Assembly: GCA_963830455.1 (NCBI GenBank) | Contig: CAWHMT010000007.1 | Location: 1 to 64,000, forward strand | DNA length: 64,000 nucleotides | Origin: 20CM-2-65-7 sp963830455 | GTDB lineage: Bacteria > Gemmatimonadota > Gemmatimonadetes > Gemmatimonadales > GWC2-71-9 | Direction of reading: 5' to 3' | Shown: positions 30,935-39,631 of the stretch, in pieces | Position numbering within the stretch: the first letter of the stretch is position 1 | Layout of the letters: every line of letters begins with the position of its first letter | Translations under genes and position numbers: made by a program | Notes under the pieces: model-generated | The model's database searches: none | The model's input: only the letters and a program-made list of their open reading frames with translations | Told to the model about the DNA's origin: nothing

Positions 30935-31456
30935 GTGAAAGCATCCGTCTTCGTGGGCACAAGCCTCGACGGGTACATCGCCCGGCCCGATGGCTCGTTC
31001 GATTTTCTCCCAGCCGATGGGGGCGAAGCGCATGGCTACGACGAGTTCTTCGCCAGCGTGGATGCCCTGGTGATTGGTCGCCACACCTATGAGACGGTGT
31101 TGGCCTTTTCGGACTGGCCATATGGAACGAAGCCCGTGTTTGTGCTTAGCACTCGCCCCCTTCCGCCGGTGCCCGCGGGTGCGGTCGTCGAGCGCATGGC
31201 CGGGGAACCAGCCGAGATCGTCGCACAGCTCGATGCCCGGGGGATTCGGCACGCGTACGTTGATGGTGGCATTACGATTCAGCGCTTCCTCCGCGCTGGG
31301 TTTATTCAGCGACTTATTATCACGCGGGTGCCTGTACTCATCGGTTCGGGACGGCCGCTGTTCGGTTCGCTTCCACAGGATGTCCCGTTGAGGCATATCG
31401 CGACGCGACAGTATCCTAGTGGCCTTGTTCAGAGTGAGTATGAGGTTGCCGCCTAA
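30935..31456 (+). CDS. Dihydrofolate-reductase-like (RibD C-terminal) protein 1
   Basis: 173 residues from GTG 30935 (MKASVFVGTSLDGYIARPDG); an upstream ATG frame is attC sequence. VDALVIGRHTYETVLAF and VPVLIGSGRPLFG are the conserved spots of the RibD_C/DHFR-like fold. Members reduce pterin or flavin precursors with NADPH, or are uncharacterised; no rib genes are near. TAA in R''. Confidence 0.88.
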   Translation: MKASVFVGTSLDGYIARPDGSFDFLPADGGEAHGYDEFFASVDALVIGRHTYETVLAFSDWPYGTKPVFVLSTRPLPPVPAGAVVERMAGEPAEIVAQLDARGIRHAYVDGGITIQRFLRAGFIQRLIITRVPVLIGSGRPLFGSLPQDVPLRHIATRQYPSGLVQSEYEVAA

Positions 31457-31493
31457 CACGCGCTTGAAGCTGGCGGCGCGCGTAGATTATGGG
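31451..31493 (+). repeat. attC left half (class B)
   Basis: R'' GCCTAAC 31451-31457, left arm GCGCTTGAAGC and CGTAGATTATGGGATG, where the next gene's ATG takes the place of the mini-frame start. Confidence 0.88.
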
Positions 31494-32079
<586 letters not shown>

Positions 32080-32094
32080 GACGCAGGAGGCGGT

Positions 32095-32469
32095 ATGACC
32101 GAGCACGAGACGAGCGGCCCGAGCGGTCACCGGTGGTACGCCCGGCCGGTGCTGTTCGTGGCGGACCTGAACCGCTCTTTGCGCTTCTATCTCGACCAAC
32201 TCGGCTTCGTGAAGAACTGGCATGAGGGTGATGGCAGGGGCACGGTTTGCCAGGTTAGCCGTAGCGACTGCGAGATCATCCTTTGTCAGGACGCCGCACG
32301 CCGCGACAAGGCGCGCCTCTTCATCGAATTGACGGCGGATGGTCTGACGGACTTTCGGCGCGACCTGGCTGAGCGTTCCGTTCCCACGAAGGCGATGTGG
32401 TGGGGATACGACACAACCCAGGTCAACGATCCGGACGGTAACGAGCTTCTGTTTCCCGTGCCGGAGTGA
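32095..32469 (+). CDS. VOC-superfamily protein
   Basis: 124 residues from ATG 32095 with AGGAGG six bases upstream. RPVLFVADLNRSLRFYLDQLGF and TQVNDPDGNELLF mark a glyoxalase/bleomycin-resistance-like domain; FIELTADGLTDFRRDL lies between. Function not determined. Confidence 0.88.
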   Translation: MTEHETSGPSGHRWYARPVLFVADLNRSLRFYLDQLGFVKNWHEGDGRGTVCQVSRSDCEIILCQDAARRDKARLFIELTADGLTDFRRDLAERSVPTKAMWWGYDTTQVNDPDGNELLFPVPE

Positions 32470-32513
32470 AGGAGCGGGGGCGCTCGCATCACCGACCGCG
32501 CAGCGGAGATCAC

Positions 32514-32900
32514 ATGAAACGAGTCACCGGCATCGGCGGCATCTTCTTCAAGGCCAAAGACGCTCCATCACTGCAGGCTTGGTACAAGCGACACTTGGGA
32601 ATCGATGTCCAAGCCTGGGGCGGAGCTGCCTTCGATTGGACCGACGCCGAGGGCAAGCCGGTGGCAGGCACAACTGCCTGGCTCATCGATCCGCAAGAAA
32701 GTAATCACTTTGCTCCGAGCTCTGCTCCCTTCATGGTCAACTACCGAGTGGAAGACCTCCACGCCTTGGTCAAGGTCTTGAAGGAAGAAGGCTGCAATGT
32801 GCTCGAGAAGATTGACGAATCCGAGTATGGGAAGTTTGCCTGGGTCATTGATCCAGAGGGAAACAAGGTCGAGCTGTGGCAGCCGCCTCAAGGCCAATGA
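32514..32900 (+). CDS. VOC-superfamily protein
   Basis: 128 residues from ATG 32514. GIGGIFFKAKDAPSLQAWYKRHLGI and FAWVIDPEGNKVELWQPP are glyoxalase-like. The stop overlaps the start of the next gene (ATGA at 32897), so they are translated together. Confidence 0.88.
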   Translation: MKRVTGIGGIFFKAKDAPSLQAWYKRHLGIDVQAWGGAAFDWTDAEGKPVAGTTAWLIDPQESNHFAPSSAPFMVNYRVEDLHALVKVLKEEGCNVLEKIDESEYGKFAWVIDPEGNKVELWQPPQGQ

Positions 32901-33724
32901 CACTGGAGTCAGCGACGCACCTCATTCGAGAGCTTGAACGGACTCGAGACGAGACGCTCCAGTGCTTCGCGCTCGACTCTCGCGACCTCGCGCGTACCTA
33001 CGCGCCGGGCAAGTGGTCGGTCGGTTTTCTCCTGCACCATCTCTCCGATAATGAGACCGTGTCCTTCGATCGCATCCGTCGAGCGCTCAGTGAGCCTCGC
33101 CCGGTCGTTTGGGTGATGGATCAGGATGCATGGGCCAAGGGACTCGACTATGCGCGGGTCCCGCTGGACATCTCTCGGCACGTGTACGAATCCGTGCGCA
33201 ATGCAATCATCCATTATGCGGGCGTCCACTATGAGCTGAATGGCCACCGGGAATTCGTGCATAGTGTAGATGGGCTGCGCACGTTGAAGGACGAATTCGA
33301 GCACGTCGCCGCTCATAATGAACATCACTTGAGTCAGATCAGGTTCGCGCTTGGGCGCAGTCCGCTAGGCGGCGTGCTTCGAGTGCCGCATCTTCAGGGC
33401 AATCCCGGCGAGATTCATGAGCTGGCACGCTACGAGGTACGCCCAGAGGCTCTCGAGCAGTGTCTCGCGGCGATACATGAGTTCGTCGCCCATGTCCGCG
33501 CGAAGGAGCCTGGGGCGCTGCGCTACGAGGTGTGGCAGGAGTCAGAACACCCGACGCGATTCGTTCACCTTTTTGTGTGGCGGGATGCCGAAGCCAACCG
33601 TATTCATGGAGAGTCAGCCGCCGTCAAGAAGTTTGCCGGCATCCTCTACCCAAATTGTCTCGCCCCGGTTGAGTTCATCGAATACAAACAGGTGGATGCC
33701 AATGCGACGTTCCGGCGGATTTAA
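32897..33724 (+). CDS. DinB-like domain fused to antibiotic-biosynthesis monooxygenase-like domain
   Basis: 275 residues from ATG 32897. Residues 1-160: DinB/YfiT-like four-helix bundle (ATHLIRELERTRDETLQ ... YAPGKWSVGFLLHHLSDNE ... HVAAHNEHHLSQI) with three metal-ligand His positions. Residues about 180-270: ABM dimeric ferredoxin-like domain (YEVRPEALEQCLAAIHEFVAHVRAKEPGALRYEVWQ). The fusion suggests a metal-dependent thiol or small-molecule transferase with a ligand-handling domain. Same operon as the VOC gene. Confidence 0.85.
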   Translation: MTLESATHLIRELERTRDETLQCFALDSRDLARTYAPGKWSVGFLLHHLSDNETVSFDRIRRALSEPRPVVWVMDQDAWAKGLDYARVPLDISRHVYESVRNAIIHYAGVHYELNGHREFVHSVDGLRTLKDEFEHVAAHNEHHLSQIRFALGRSPLGGVLRVPHLQGNPGEIHELARYEVRPEALEQCLAAIHEFVAHVRAKEPGALRYEVWQESEHPTRFVHLFVWRDAEANRIHGESAAVKKFAGILYPNCLAPVEFIEYKQVDANATFRRI

Positions 33725-33737
33725 CACGCGTTCAAGC
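33721..33737 (+). repeat. Possible attC relic
   Basis: TTTAACACGCGTTCAAGC resembles R'' plus left arm (CCTAACACGCGCTTGAAGC). Nothing follows that fits. Confidence 0.35.
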
Positions 33738-33764
33738 GTCGACCGGCTCGGTCACGTTGCGTGC

Positions 33765-35156
33765 ATGCTTGCCGCCGCACTGGCATGTCTCCCTCTCACC
33801 CCGGCAATGCAGGCCGCCCCGCCGCCGCAACGCCCGAACATCATCTTCATCGTCATGGACGATCTGCGCTGGGACGAAATGGATTACGCGTTCGTCAGGC
33901 TCCCCAACATTCAGCGCATCGCGCGCGAAGGGATGCGCTTCTCCAACGCGTTCGTGACCACCCCACTCTGTTCGCCCAGCCGCGCGAGCCTCCTCACCGG
34001 CCAGTACGCGCACAAGCACGGCATCACGGACAACACCGATCGCAGTCCGCGCAGCCATGAACTCGTGACGTTCCCGCTGCTCCTCCACAACGCCGGCTAT
34101 GAGACCGCTTTCATCGGCAAGTGGCACATGGGCCTCGACGACAATGCGCGGCCGGGGATCGATTACTGGGTCAGCGTGAAGGGGCAGGGCAGTTACCTCG
34201 ATCCCGAGTTCAATGTGAACGGCAGGCGAGAGAAGATTCCGGGTTACTTCACGGACATTCTCAACCGCTTTGCGCTCGAGTTCCTGAAGCAGAAGCACAC
34301 CAAGCCGTATCTGCTCTACATCTCGCACAAGGCGGTGCATCCCGATCTGGTGCAGAATGCGGACGGCAGCGTGTCCGACCCGACGGGCGGCACGTTCATT
34401 CCCGCCGAGCGGCACAAGCAGCTCTACGCGGGGGCCACGATCCCGCATCGCGCAAGCTACGGGCGAGCCGCGGAAGGCAAGCCCGCTCTGCTCCGGCCGA
34501 TTCCTGGAGTGAGTCCGCTCGGCCCCGAGACCGGAACAAACGATGAGACCATTCGGAATCGCTTGCGCGTCCTGGCGTCGGCGGACGAAGGCCTGGGCCA
34601 GATTCTCGAGACGCTCGAGGCGCAAGATGCGTTGGACAACACCCTCATCGTGTTCACGAGCGACGAAGGGTACTTCTACGGTGAACACGGTCTGAGCGTG
34701 GAGCGACGGTTGGCCTACGAGGAGTCCGCGCGGGTTCCCCTATTCGTACGCTGGCCGAAACTCATCAAGCGCGGCAGCACGCGCAACGAGATGGTGCTCA
34801 GCATCGACCTGGCCCCGACACTGCTCGAGATCGGCGGAGCCCCTCCGGCGCAGGGCATGCACGGGCGCTCGCTCATGCCATTGCTGCGCGGTGAGCACGT
34901 TCCCTGGCGCCATTCGATCCTCATCGAACACTTCTCGGACGGCGTCTTCCCCCGCATGTCGAAGATGGGCTACCAGTGCGTGCGTACGGAGCAATGGAAG
35001 TACATCCACTACGTCGATCTCGAGGGCATGGACGAGCTCTACGATCTACGGGCGGATCCGTTCGAGATGACGAATGCAATCGGCCAGCAGCAGGCTCGAC
35101 CGGTGTTGGACGAGATGAAGGTTGAGCTGGACCGTCTTCTCCGAGCAACCAGGTGA
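33765..35156 (+). CDS. Secreted sulfatase
   Basis: 463 residues from ATG 33765, which yields a signal peptide (LAAALACLPLTPAMQA). PNIIFIVMDDLRWDEMD supplies the metal-binding Asp pair; CSPSRASLLTGQYAHKHG is the Cys-type formylglycine site (Cys at about 68). GKWHMG and TSDEGYFYGEHGL complete the active site. Cleaves sulfate esters, probably of polysaccharides. A formylglycine-generating enzyme is not in the window. The frame extends far upstream over another gene and is not used. Confidence 0.93.
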   Translation: MLAAALACLPLTPAMQAAPPPQRPNIIFIVMDDLRWDEMDYAFVRLPNIQRIAREGMRFSNAFVTTPLCSPSRASLLTGQYAHKHGITDNTDRSPRSHELVTFPLLLHNAGYETAFIGKWHMGLDDNARPGIDYWVSVKGQGSYLDPEFNVNGRREKIPGYFTDILNRFALEFLKQKHTKPYLLYISHKAVHPDLVQNADGSVSDPTGGTFIPAERHKQLYAGATIPHRASYGRAAEGKPALLRPIPGVSPLGPETGTNDETIRNRLRVLASADEGLGQILETLEAQDALDNTLIVFTSDEGYFYGEHGLSVERRLAYEESARVPLFVRWPKLIKRGSTRNEMVLSIDLAPTLLEIGGAPPAQGMHGRSLMPLLRGEHVPWRHSILIEHFSDGVFPRMSKMGYQCVRTEQWKYIHYVDLEGMDELYDLRADPFEMTNAIGQQQARPVLDEMKVELDRLLRATR

Positions 35157-35217
35157 TCTCGAAGATGATTGCTGCCGGGTCCGTTCGAGGCGCCGTCTCC
35201 TTCAGAAAGTAACCTCC

Positions 35218-35793
35218 ATGCGTTGCATCTCCGGTGTTGGCCTTGTGCTCTCGATCGTCTCCGTGGCGGTCTGCTGCCCTCGCTCGCTCTCGGCCCAGGC
35301 GCCGATCGGAGATTCGGCCGGCGCCTTCGGGCGGCCGGCGGTGCTGGCCCGAGGGGAAGGTGAGGCCCGCATGCTTCAGGGCCGGAAGCCCATCTGGATC
35401 AAGGTGGATCCGCAGACGCTCGGTTCGCGCAGCTTTACGGTCGGGATGGAGGACATGCCCCCCGGCGACTCGATTGGCGTACACAAGCATCTGCAAGAAG
35501 ACGAGGTGGTCTTTGTTCATCGGGGCGAGGTCCAAGTCACCCTTGGCGATTCGAGCTATCGGGCGCAAGCGGGCGGGCTGGTGTTCATCCCACGGGGCAC
35601 TTGGATTGGCTTTCATACCATTGGGGCAGATACCGCGACGATCGTTTTCCTGTTCAACACGCCAGGGTTTGAGAGGTGCTTGCGCTTTCTCTCGTCTCCC
35701 GTGGGCACTGCCTTCGTCCCGAGACCACCGACCGAGGTTGCGGCCGCGCGGGCGGCCTGCCATCAGGTGCCACGCGGCGCAGGAGCGCACTAG
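35218..35793 (+). CDS. Secreted cupin protein
   Basis: 191 residues from ATG 35218. Signal peptide (VGLVLSIVSVAVCCPRSLSAQA). Single cupin domain: GVHKHLQEDEVVFVHRGEVQVTLGD and AGGLVFIPRGTWIGFH, with metal-binding His/Glu. Function not predictable beyond metal-dependent enzyme or binding protein. Confidence 0.85.
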   Translation: MRCISGVGLVLSIVSVAVCCPRSLSAQAPIGDSAGAFGRPAVLARGEGEARMLQGRKPIWIKVDPQTLGSRSFTVGMEDMPPGDSIGVHKHLQEDEVVFVHRGEVQVTLGDSSYRAQAGGLVFIPRGTWIGFHTIGADTATIVFLFNTPGFERCLRFLSSPVGTAFVPRPPTEVAAARAACHQVPRGAGAH

Positions 35794-35797
35794 TCCA

Positions 35798-35828
35798 CCA
35801 TTTGTGAACTCTTACAGCCCGCGCCACT
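35798..35828 (+). repeat. attC loop relic giving a gene start
   Basis: CCATTTGTGAACTCTTACAG then CCGCGCC matches the loop and inner right arm of class A attC sites. Its GTG is the start codon of the next gene. Confidence 0.5.
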
Positions 35829-36331
35829 CGCTCATAGTTCGTGTTGCAAGCGCGACTGCCGCCTTCCCAGTGGCGGTCTTGGGCCTCGTGCTGTCCTTCG
35901 GATCCATTTTGGCCGCGCCGATCGGCTTGTGGATCGTGGCACGTCGTGCCTCACGGCAGGGACGAGCATCGAGCACGATAGCGCGGCTCATCGCGGCGGT
36001 GCTGGCATCGACCGTCCTCGCCGCTCTCATTTGGTCGGCCGTCTTCGCCCTTGTGCCGCGTCCGACCCCCGAGGAACTGCGGGCAGCCGCACAGCGTCAG
36101 CCGAGCCCCGCCGTGAAGCTTCCTGACTGGTACACCAAAGCCTTTCCGCAAACGGCTCCCATCGACTCCGCGACTAGAGAGATGGTGCGGTCGCCTGGGT
36201 TCACCCGGGTTGCCTTCGTCATGGGCGCCATCTTCATGGCTGTCTTCTTTGGCGTCCTAGGGGGTGTGAGCGCCTGGTGTGCTGATGCGCTGATCCGGAT
36301 CGCCAAAGCCGCGCAGCCGGCGGCCCGCTAA
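35804..36331 (+). CDS. Membrane protein of unknown function
   Basis: 175 residues from GTG 35804. Helices at about 18-42, 55-75 and 138-160. The start codon lies within an attC loop relic, equal to the start of the attC mini-frame in intact sites. No motif recognised. Confidence 0.7.
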   Translation: MNSYSPRHSLIVRVASATAAFPVAVLGLVLSFGSILAAPIGLWIVARRASRQGRASSTIARLIAAVLASTVLAALIWSAVFALVPRPTPEELRAAAQRQPSPAVKLPDWYTKAFPQTAPIDSATREMVRSPGFTRVAFVMGAIFMAVFFGVLGGVSAWCADALIRIAKAAQPAAR

Positions 36332-36337
36332 GACCAG

Positions 36338-36823
36338 TTGAGCTCCGCACCAGAGTCACGCCGCGCCGAGCCCAAGCAGATCGTGGGCCTTGCGATCCGT
36401 ACGATCAACAGCGCGGAATCAGATCCTGCCACAGCGAAGATTCCTCAGCTGTGGGAGCAGTTCGGCAAGGAACGCTGGGCTGAGCGCCTGGAGGACATTG
36501 GTGCGTTCGGACCCACCATCGCGGTCTATTCAGCGTATGAAAGCGATGTAAACGGCAGCTACCAGCTCTTAGTGGGACGCCAGGCACGCAGGTCGTCATC
36601 GGTACCGGTGCCGCTGCACGTGGTATCCACCAGCCCAGGACCGTATCTGGCATTCCGCTGCTCGGGCGCACTTCCCCAAGCCATCATTGATGGGTGGGGC
36701 GATGTGTGGGGATATTTTGCGCGCGCTGATGCGCCGGCGCGCGCCTACACCTCTGATTTCGAGGTGTATAGCGAAGCGGGTGCCCCCGAGATCTGGGTGG
36801 CGGTTCGAGAGGAGCGTCTGTGA
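36338..36823 (+). CDS. Cass2/GyrI-like effector-binding protein
   Basis: 161 residues if started at TTG 36338; start uncertain, no ribosome site seen. IPQLWEQFGKERWAERL, IAVYSAYESDVNGSYQLLVGR and YTSDFEVYSEAGAPEIWVAV match the integron-associated effector-binding (Cass2) and AraC/GyrI-like small-molecule-binding fold. There is no DNA-binding domain, so it may bind drugs or other cationic molecules. The founding member came from an integron cassette. Confidence 0.85.
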   Translation: MSSAPESRRAEPKQIVGLAIRTINSAESDPATAKIPQLWEQFGKERWAERLEDIGAFGPTIAVYSAYESDVNGSYQLLVGRQARRSSSVPVPLHVVSTSPGPYLAFRCSGALPQAIIDGWGDVWGYFARADAPARAYTSDFEVYSEAGAPEIWVAVREERL

Positions 36824-37575
36824 GCGCAAAAGAACTCTTGCCCACGATCAACTGTCTGTTGATCGCTCTCTCCGTTGGCGCGTGTGCCCAGACACGCCAG
36901 TCGGCGCCCACCCCTGGATCTTCAAGTGGCAGTGCAGGTCCAGGATCGATAAACGGCGCTCCCGTGGCGAGCACCACGGTTCCGGTGCCCGGTGGTTGTA
37001 CCCAGCGCCGAGCGGGACCAGCCGACGCGATCGGCTGCTACATGGTTGGTGCCGAGCCGTTCGGCGTTGCCCCGGAGACGCCGCTCTACTGGCACATTCA
37101 CGCGTACCCGACTCGGGCGGCGGCGGAGGCTGCGCGGGGGGGGGGCTCGCGCGGAACCATAGCCGAGGCGCACGGCCGCGTGTGGCTTTTCACCATCGCG
37201 GACACCGCGTGGCATCCGACCGACGGCGAACGCATCGCGCTGGTCGGGCCGCTCCCGGTGAACCCCGGGAGAGTTTACGCGGCCCACTACTTCGAAGGCG
37301 TCGTCCCCGCGGGGGCGCGGACGCCGGTGCACCGGCACGCCGGCCCCGAGGCATGGTTGGTCCTCGAGGGCGCGCAATGCCTCGAAACGCCCAACGGTTT
37401 CAAGGTCGTGCGGGCGGGCGAAAGCTTCGTCGTCCCGGAAGGGCCGCCGATGCTGCTCGTCGGGCTCGCGCCGTCGGTGAGACGGACGCTGGGTCTCGTC
37501 CTGCACGACGCGTCGCAACCGTGGACGATGCCGACTTCAGATTGGACGCCGAAGGAGATCTGCCCTCGCCAATGA
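36820..37575 (+). CDS. Lipoprotein with C-terminal cupin domain
   Basis: 251 residues from GTG 36820, overlapping the preceding stop (GTGA). Lipoprotein signal (LLIALSVGACAQ), Ser/Gly/Pro linker, then PAGARTPVHRHAGPEAWLVLEGAQCLET and VRAGESFVVPEGPPM of a cupin with HxH. Probably metal binding; function unknown. Confidence 0.82.
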   Translation: MSAKELLPTINCLLIALSVGACAQTRQSAPTPGSSSGSAGPGSINGAPVASTTVPVPGGCTQRRAGPADAIGCYMVGAEPFGVAPETPLYWHIHAYPTRAAAEAARGGGSRGTIAEAHGRVWLFTIADTAWHPTDGERIALVGPLPVNPGRVYAAHYFEGVVPAGARTPVHRHAGPEAWLVLEGAQCLETPNGFKVVRAGESFVVPEGPPMLLVGLAPSVRRTLGLVLHDASQPWTMPTSDWTPKEICPRQ

Positions 37576-37614
37576 TCGATCGAGACTCAAGAGTTTCGCA
37601 CCGCATGGCGGGGG

Positions 37615-38562
37615 CTACTGCGTTACGACGGCGGTCATGCGGACGACTTCGAAGGCGCTGCCCGGCACCCGCTTGAGTGTGTTCAGCTCGGCGTCATCCC
37701 AGCGTGCATCGGGCGCGCCCGAGATGAACCAATCGCCGCCGTTGTCCGCCACGAACATGCCGTAGGTCTTGAGCGCTTGCAGGATCACGCGGGCGCTCGG
37801 CGGAAAACCCGAGATGTCGTAACTCGCCTTGAGCCGCACGCGCATGCCCATGGGCGGTCGCGTCGCGCTCGTGTCGGCGCTCGCCCAATGCCGCGCCGGA
37901 TGCACGTAGGCGCGGCGCGAGTAGCGGACGGTGAAGCGCAGCGCGTGTCGGATCTCCCCCAGCTCCACCACTTCATCGTAGCGCACCAGGCCCGGCAGGA
38001 TCGGCAGTCCCGCCGCGTCCGCCGACGTCCAGCCCGCAGGCCGCAGCGCGTTGGACGATAAATCGAACACGGCGCCCGATCCCGCCGTCCAATCGCTCGA
38101 CCCCGGCACGGAATACGCCGCGAACAATTCGTACAGACGCCAGTGGTCACGATCCACGATCAGCACGTGACGGTCGCCGCCGCTCGCGGCGCCGCCCTCG
38201 ATCGGCGCATCGGGGGGAATCGGATAGGGCCCGGGGTCACTCTCGTCGGCATAATCGAAGGTGACGCCGACGCCCGGCGTAGCGCCCGCGACCACCACGT
38301 ACGGAATGCCGAAGGGCCCGCCGAGGTAGTTCGCGCCGAAGTCCGGATGGAGCGTGGTGGTGAGGCCGATGCTTGCGATCAAGGCGTCAGAATTCGCATC
38401 CACCGGCGCCTGATCGACGGGCGTGTTCCACGGGTTGTCGTCAGGAAAGAGGCGTCGGCCGTTAAGGCTCGCGCCCGGGCCCAACCCGTCGAGATTCGCA
38501 GGGTCGGTGGCGCCGCCGGCGCACGCCGCCAGGCCGGCGAGAACTACGAGCAAGCCTCGCAT
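37615..38562 (-). CDS. Secreted lipoprotein of unknown function
   Basis: 315 residues from ATG 38562, which starts a signal (RGLLVVLAGLAACAGG); 22 upstream codons are not needed. Mature part: FPDDNPWNTPVDQAPVD, GIPYVVVAG, YADESDPGPYPIPPDAPIEGG, DRHVLIVDRDHWRLYELF and GMFVADNGGDWFISGA. Proteins with this pattern occur in soil bacteria and some eukaryotes without known role; carbohydrate-related activity is possible. Convergent with the cupin lipoprotein. Confidence 0.8.
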   Translation of the reverse strand: MRGLLVVLAGLAACAGGATDPANLDGLGPGASLNGRRLFPDDNPWNTPVDQAPVDANSDALIASIGLTTTLHPDFGANYLGGPFGIPYVVVAGATPGVGVTFDYADESDPGPYPIPPDAPIEGGAASGGDRHVLIVDRDHWRLYELFAAYSVPGSSDWTAGSGAVFDLSSNALRPAGWTSADAAGLPILPGLVRYDEVVELGEIRHALRFTVRYSRRAYVHPARHWASADTSATRPPMGMRVRLKASYDISGFPPSARVILQALKTYGMFVADNGGDWFISGAPDARWDDAELNTLKRVPGSAFEVVRMTAVVTQ

Positions 38563-38637
38563 GACAGGGAGGATGGTTCGCGAAGGGCAGCGGGGATGTG
38601 ACCGGGAGCACCTGCGCCCGGGCCCCACACATCGCGG

Positions 38638-38690
38638 GACCTGAAGCTGACGCCGCCCGTCGTCTGTGGTAGAATTGCGTTTGTGATCGT
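38638..38690 (+). repeat. attC relic (class C), rightmost
   Basis: CCTGAAGCTGACGCCGCCC, TGGTAGAAT and GCGTTTGTGA are all present; both cores and the right arm are lost. Furthest trace of the array. Confidence 0.75.
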
Positions 38691-38744
38691 ACGGTGTGAC
38701 CCCCAGTCTTCGACCTCATGACGCGTGTCTCGCAGGAGGGCAGA

Positions 38745-39023
38745 ATGCACAGGTTTCTCATCGAGGTGCCGCACGGGGGAACGGCAGCCGCGTGCGCCCG
38801 TGCCGCGGAGCTGCTGCTGCGCACCGGATCGCATTTCCTGACGCATGCGGATTACGGCTGCACGGACGGGGTGCATAAGGCGTGGATCATCGTCGAAGCG
38901 GACAGCAAGGACGAAGCGCGGAATGTGCTGCCGTCAGAACTACGATCGCTCGCGAGTATTGTTCGTCTTAACTCCTTCAGCATGGCACAGGTTGACGAGC
39001 TGAAGCGGCGCCATGAAGGGTAG
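38745..39023 (+). CDS. Small hypothetical protein
   Basis: 92 residues from ATG 38745, chosen over ATG 38718 for the AGGAGG six bases before. HRFLIEVPHGGTAAACARAAELLLRTGSHFLTHADYGC and KAWIIVEADSKDEARNVLP form a ferredoxin-like beta-alpha-beta plan. Seen widely in soil bacteria, function unknown to me. Confidence 0.75.
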   Translation: MHRFLIEVPHGGTAAACARAAELLLRTGSHFLTHADYGCTDGVHKAWIIVEADSKDEARNVLPSELRSLASIVRLNSFSMAQVDELKRRHEG

Positions 39024-39071
39024 CGGTCAGCGGCGCGCCAAGGCTCTGCAATCGATACCGGAGAAATCACA

Positions 39072-39234
39072 TTGGGAATCGTCACGTGGATCGTGCTCGG
39101 ACTGGTGGCGGGGTTATTGGCCAAGATCGTCATGCCCGGCCGAGACCCTGGCTGGATCATTGTCACGATCGGGGGGCGGCGCACTTCTCCTCCTGTTCCT
39201 CAACCGATTCTTGAGACGGCGAGGGGCCGTCTGA
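39072..39234 (+). pseudogene. GlsB/YeaQ/YmgE-type membrane protein, internally deleted
   Basis: From TTG 39072 (GGAGA before it) the frame reads MGIVTWIVLGLVAGLLAKIV and MPGRDPGWIIVTIG, typical of the family start; the family's end, GALLLLFLNRFLRRRGAV, follows at once in another frame. The middle third is missing, so the gene is broken. Confidence 0.75.
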
Positions 39235-39246
39235 GAGGAGGGGCAC

Positions 39247-39495
39247 ATGCCCCCAGAGGTGTTCCTGATCGCACTGCTGTCGACCGTGGGGATGGCTGCG
39301 TTCACGATCGTCAAGGTCGCTCGGCTGTTTGCGACGCGACGCGAATCGGTGCCAGGCGACGTCGCGGAGCGGCTCGAGGACCTCGAGCGGAGCGTGCAAT
39401 CCGTGCAGGCGCAGTTAGCCGAAACGCAGGAGCGGCTCGACTTCACAGAGCGGTTACTCACCAACGCACGGGAAGAGCGCCGGATCGGTAGCTAG
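39247..39495 (+). CDS. Membrane-anchored coiled-coil protein
   Basis: 82 residues, ATG 39247 with GAGGAG nine bases before. One N-terminal helix (VFLIALLSTVGMAAFTIV), then a coiled coil (DVAERLEDLERSVQSVQAQLAETQERLDFTERLL). Plan like phage-shock PspB or a small membrane scaffold; function unknown. Confidence 0.75.
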   Translation: MPPEVFLIALLSTVGMAAFTIVKVARLFATRRESVPGDVAERLEDLERSVQSVQAQLAETQERLDFTERLLTNAREERRIGS

Positions 39496-39631
39496 GCTGG
39501 AGCGGGCGGAATCCCAACGTCTGGTTTCGAAACGTGGAGCAGATCGCCGGCAAGCAGCCAAGGCGGCGGTGAAAGCGCGGTAGGACGAAAGTCCAATTCG
39601 GGGGGCAACCCGCCGGTATTACATCCCTATC

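Noticed and set aside
33417..35156. 579-codon start for the sulfatase
   Set aside because: The first 116 codons overlap the DinB-ABM gene in another frame; ATG 33765 gives a signal peptide.
39496..39631. Possible small RNA between the coiled-coil and carbonic anhydrase genes
   Set aside because: Only 136 bases, no convincing stem or promoter that I could support.
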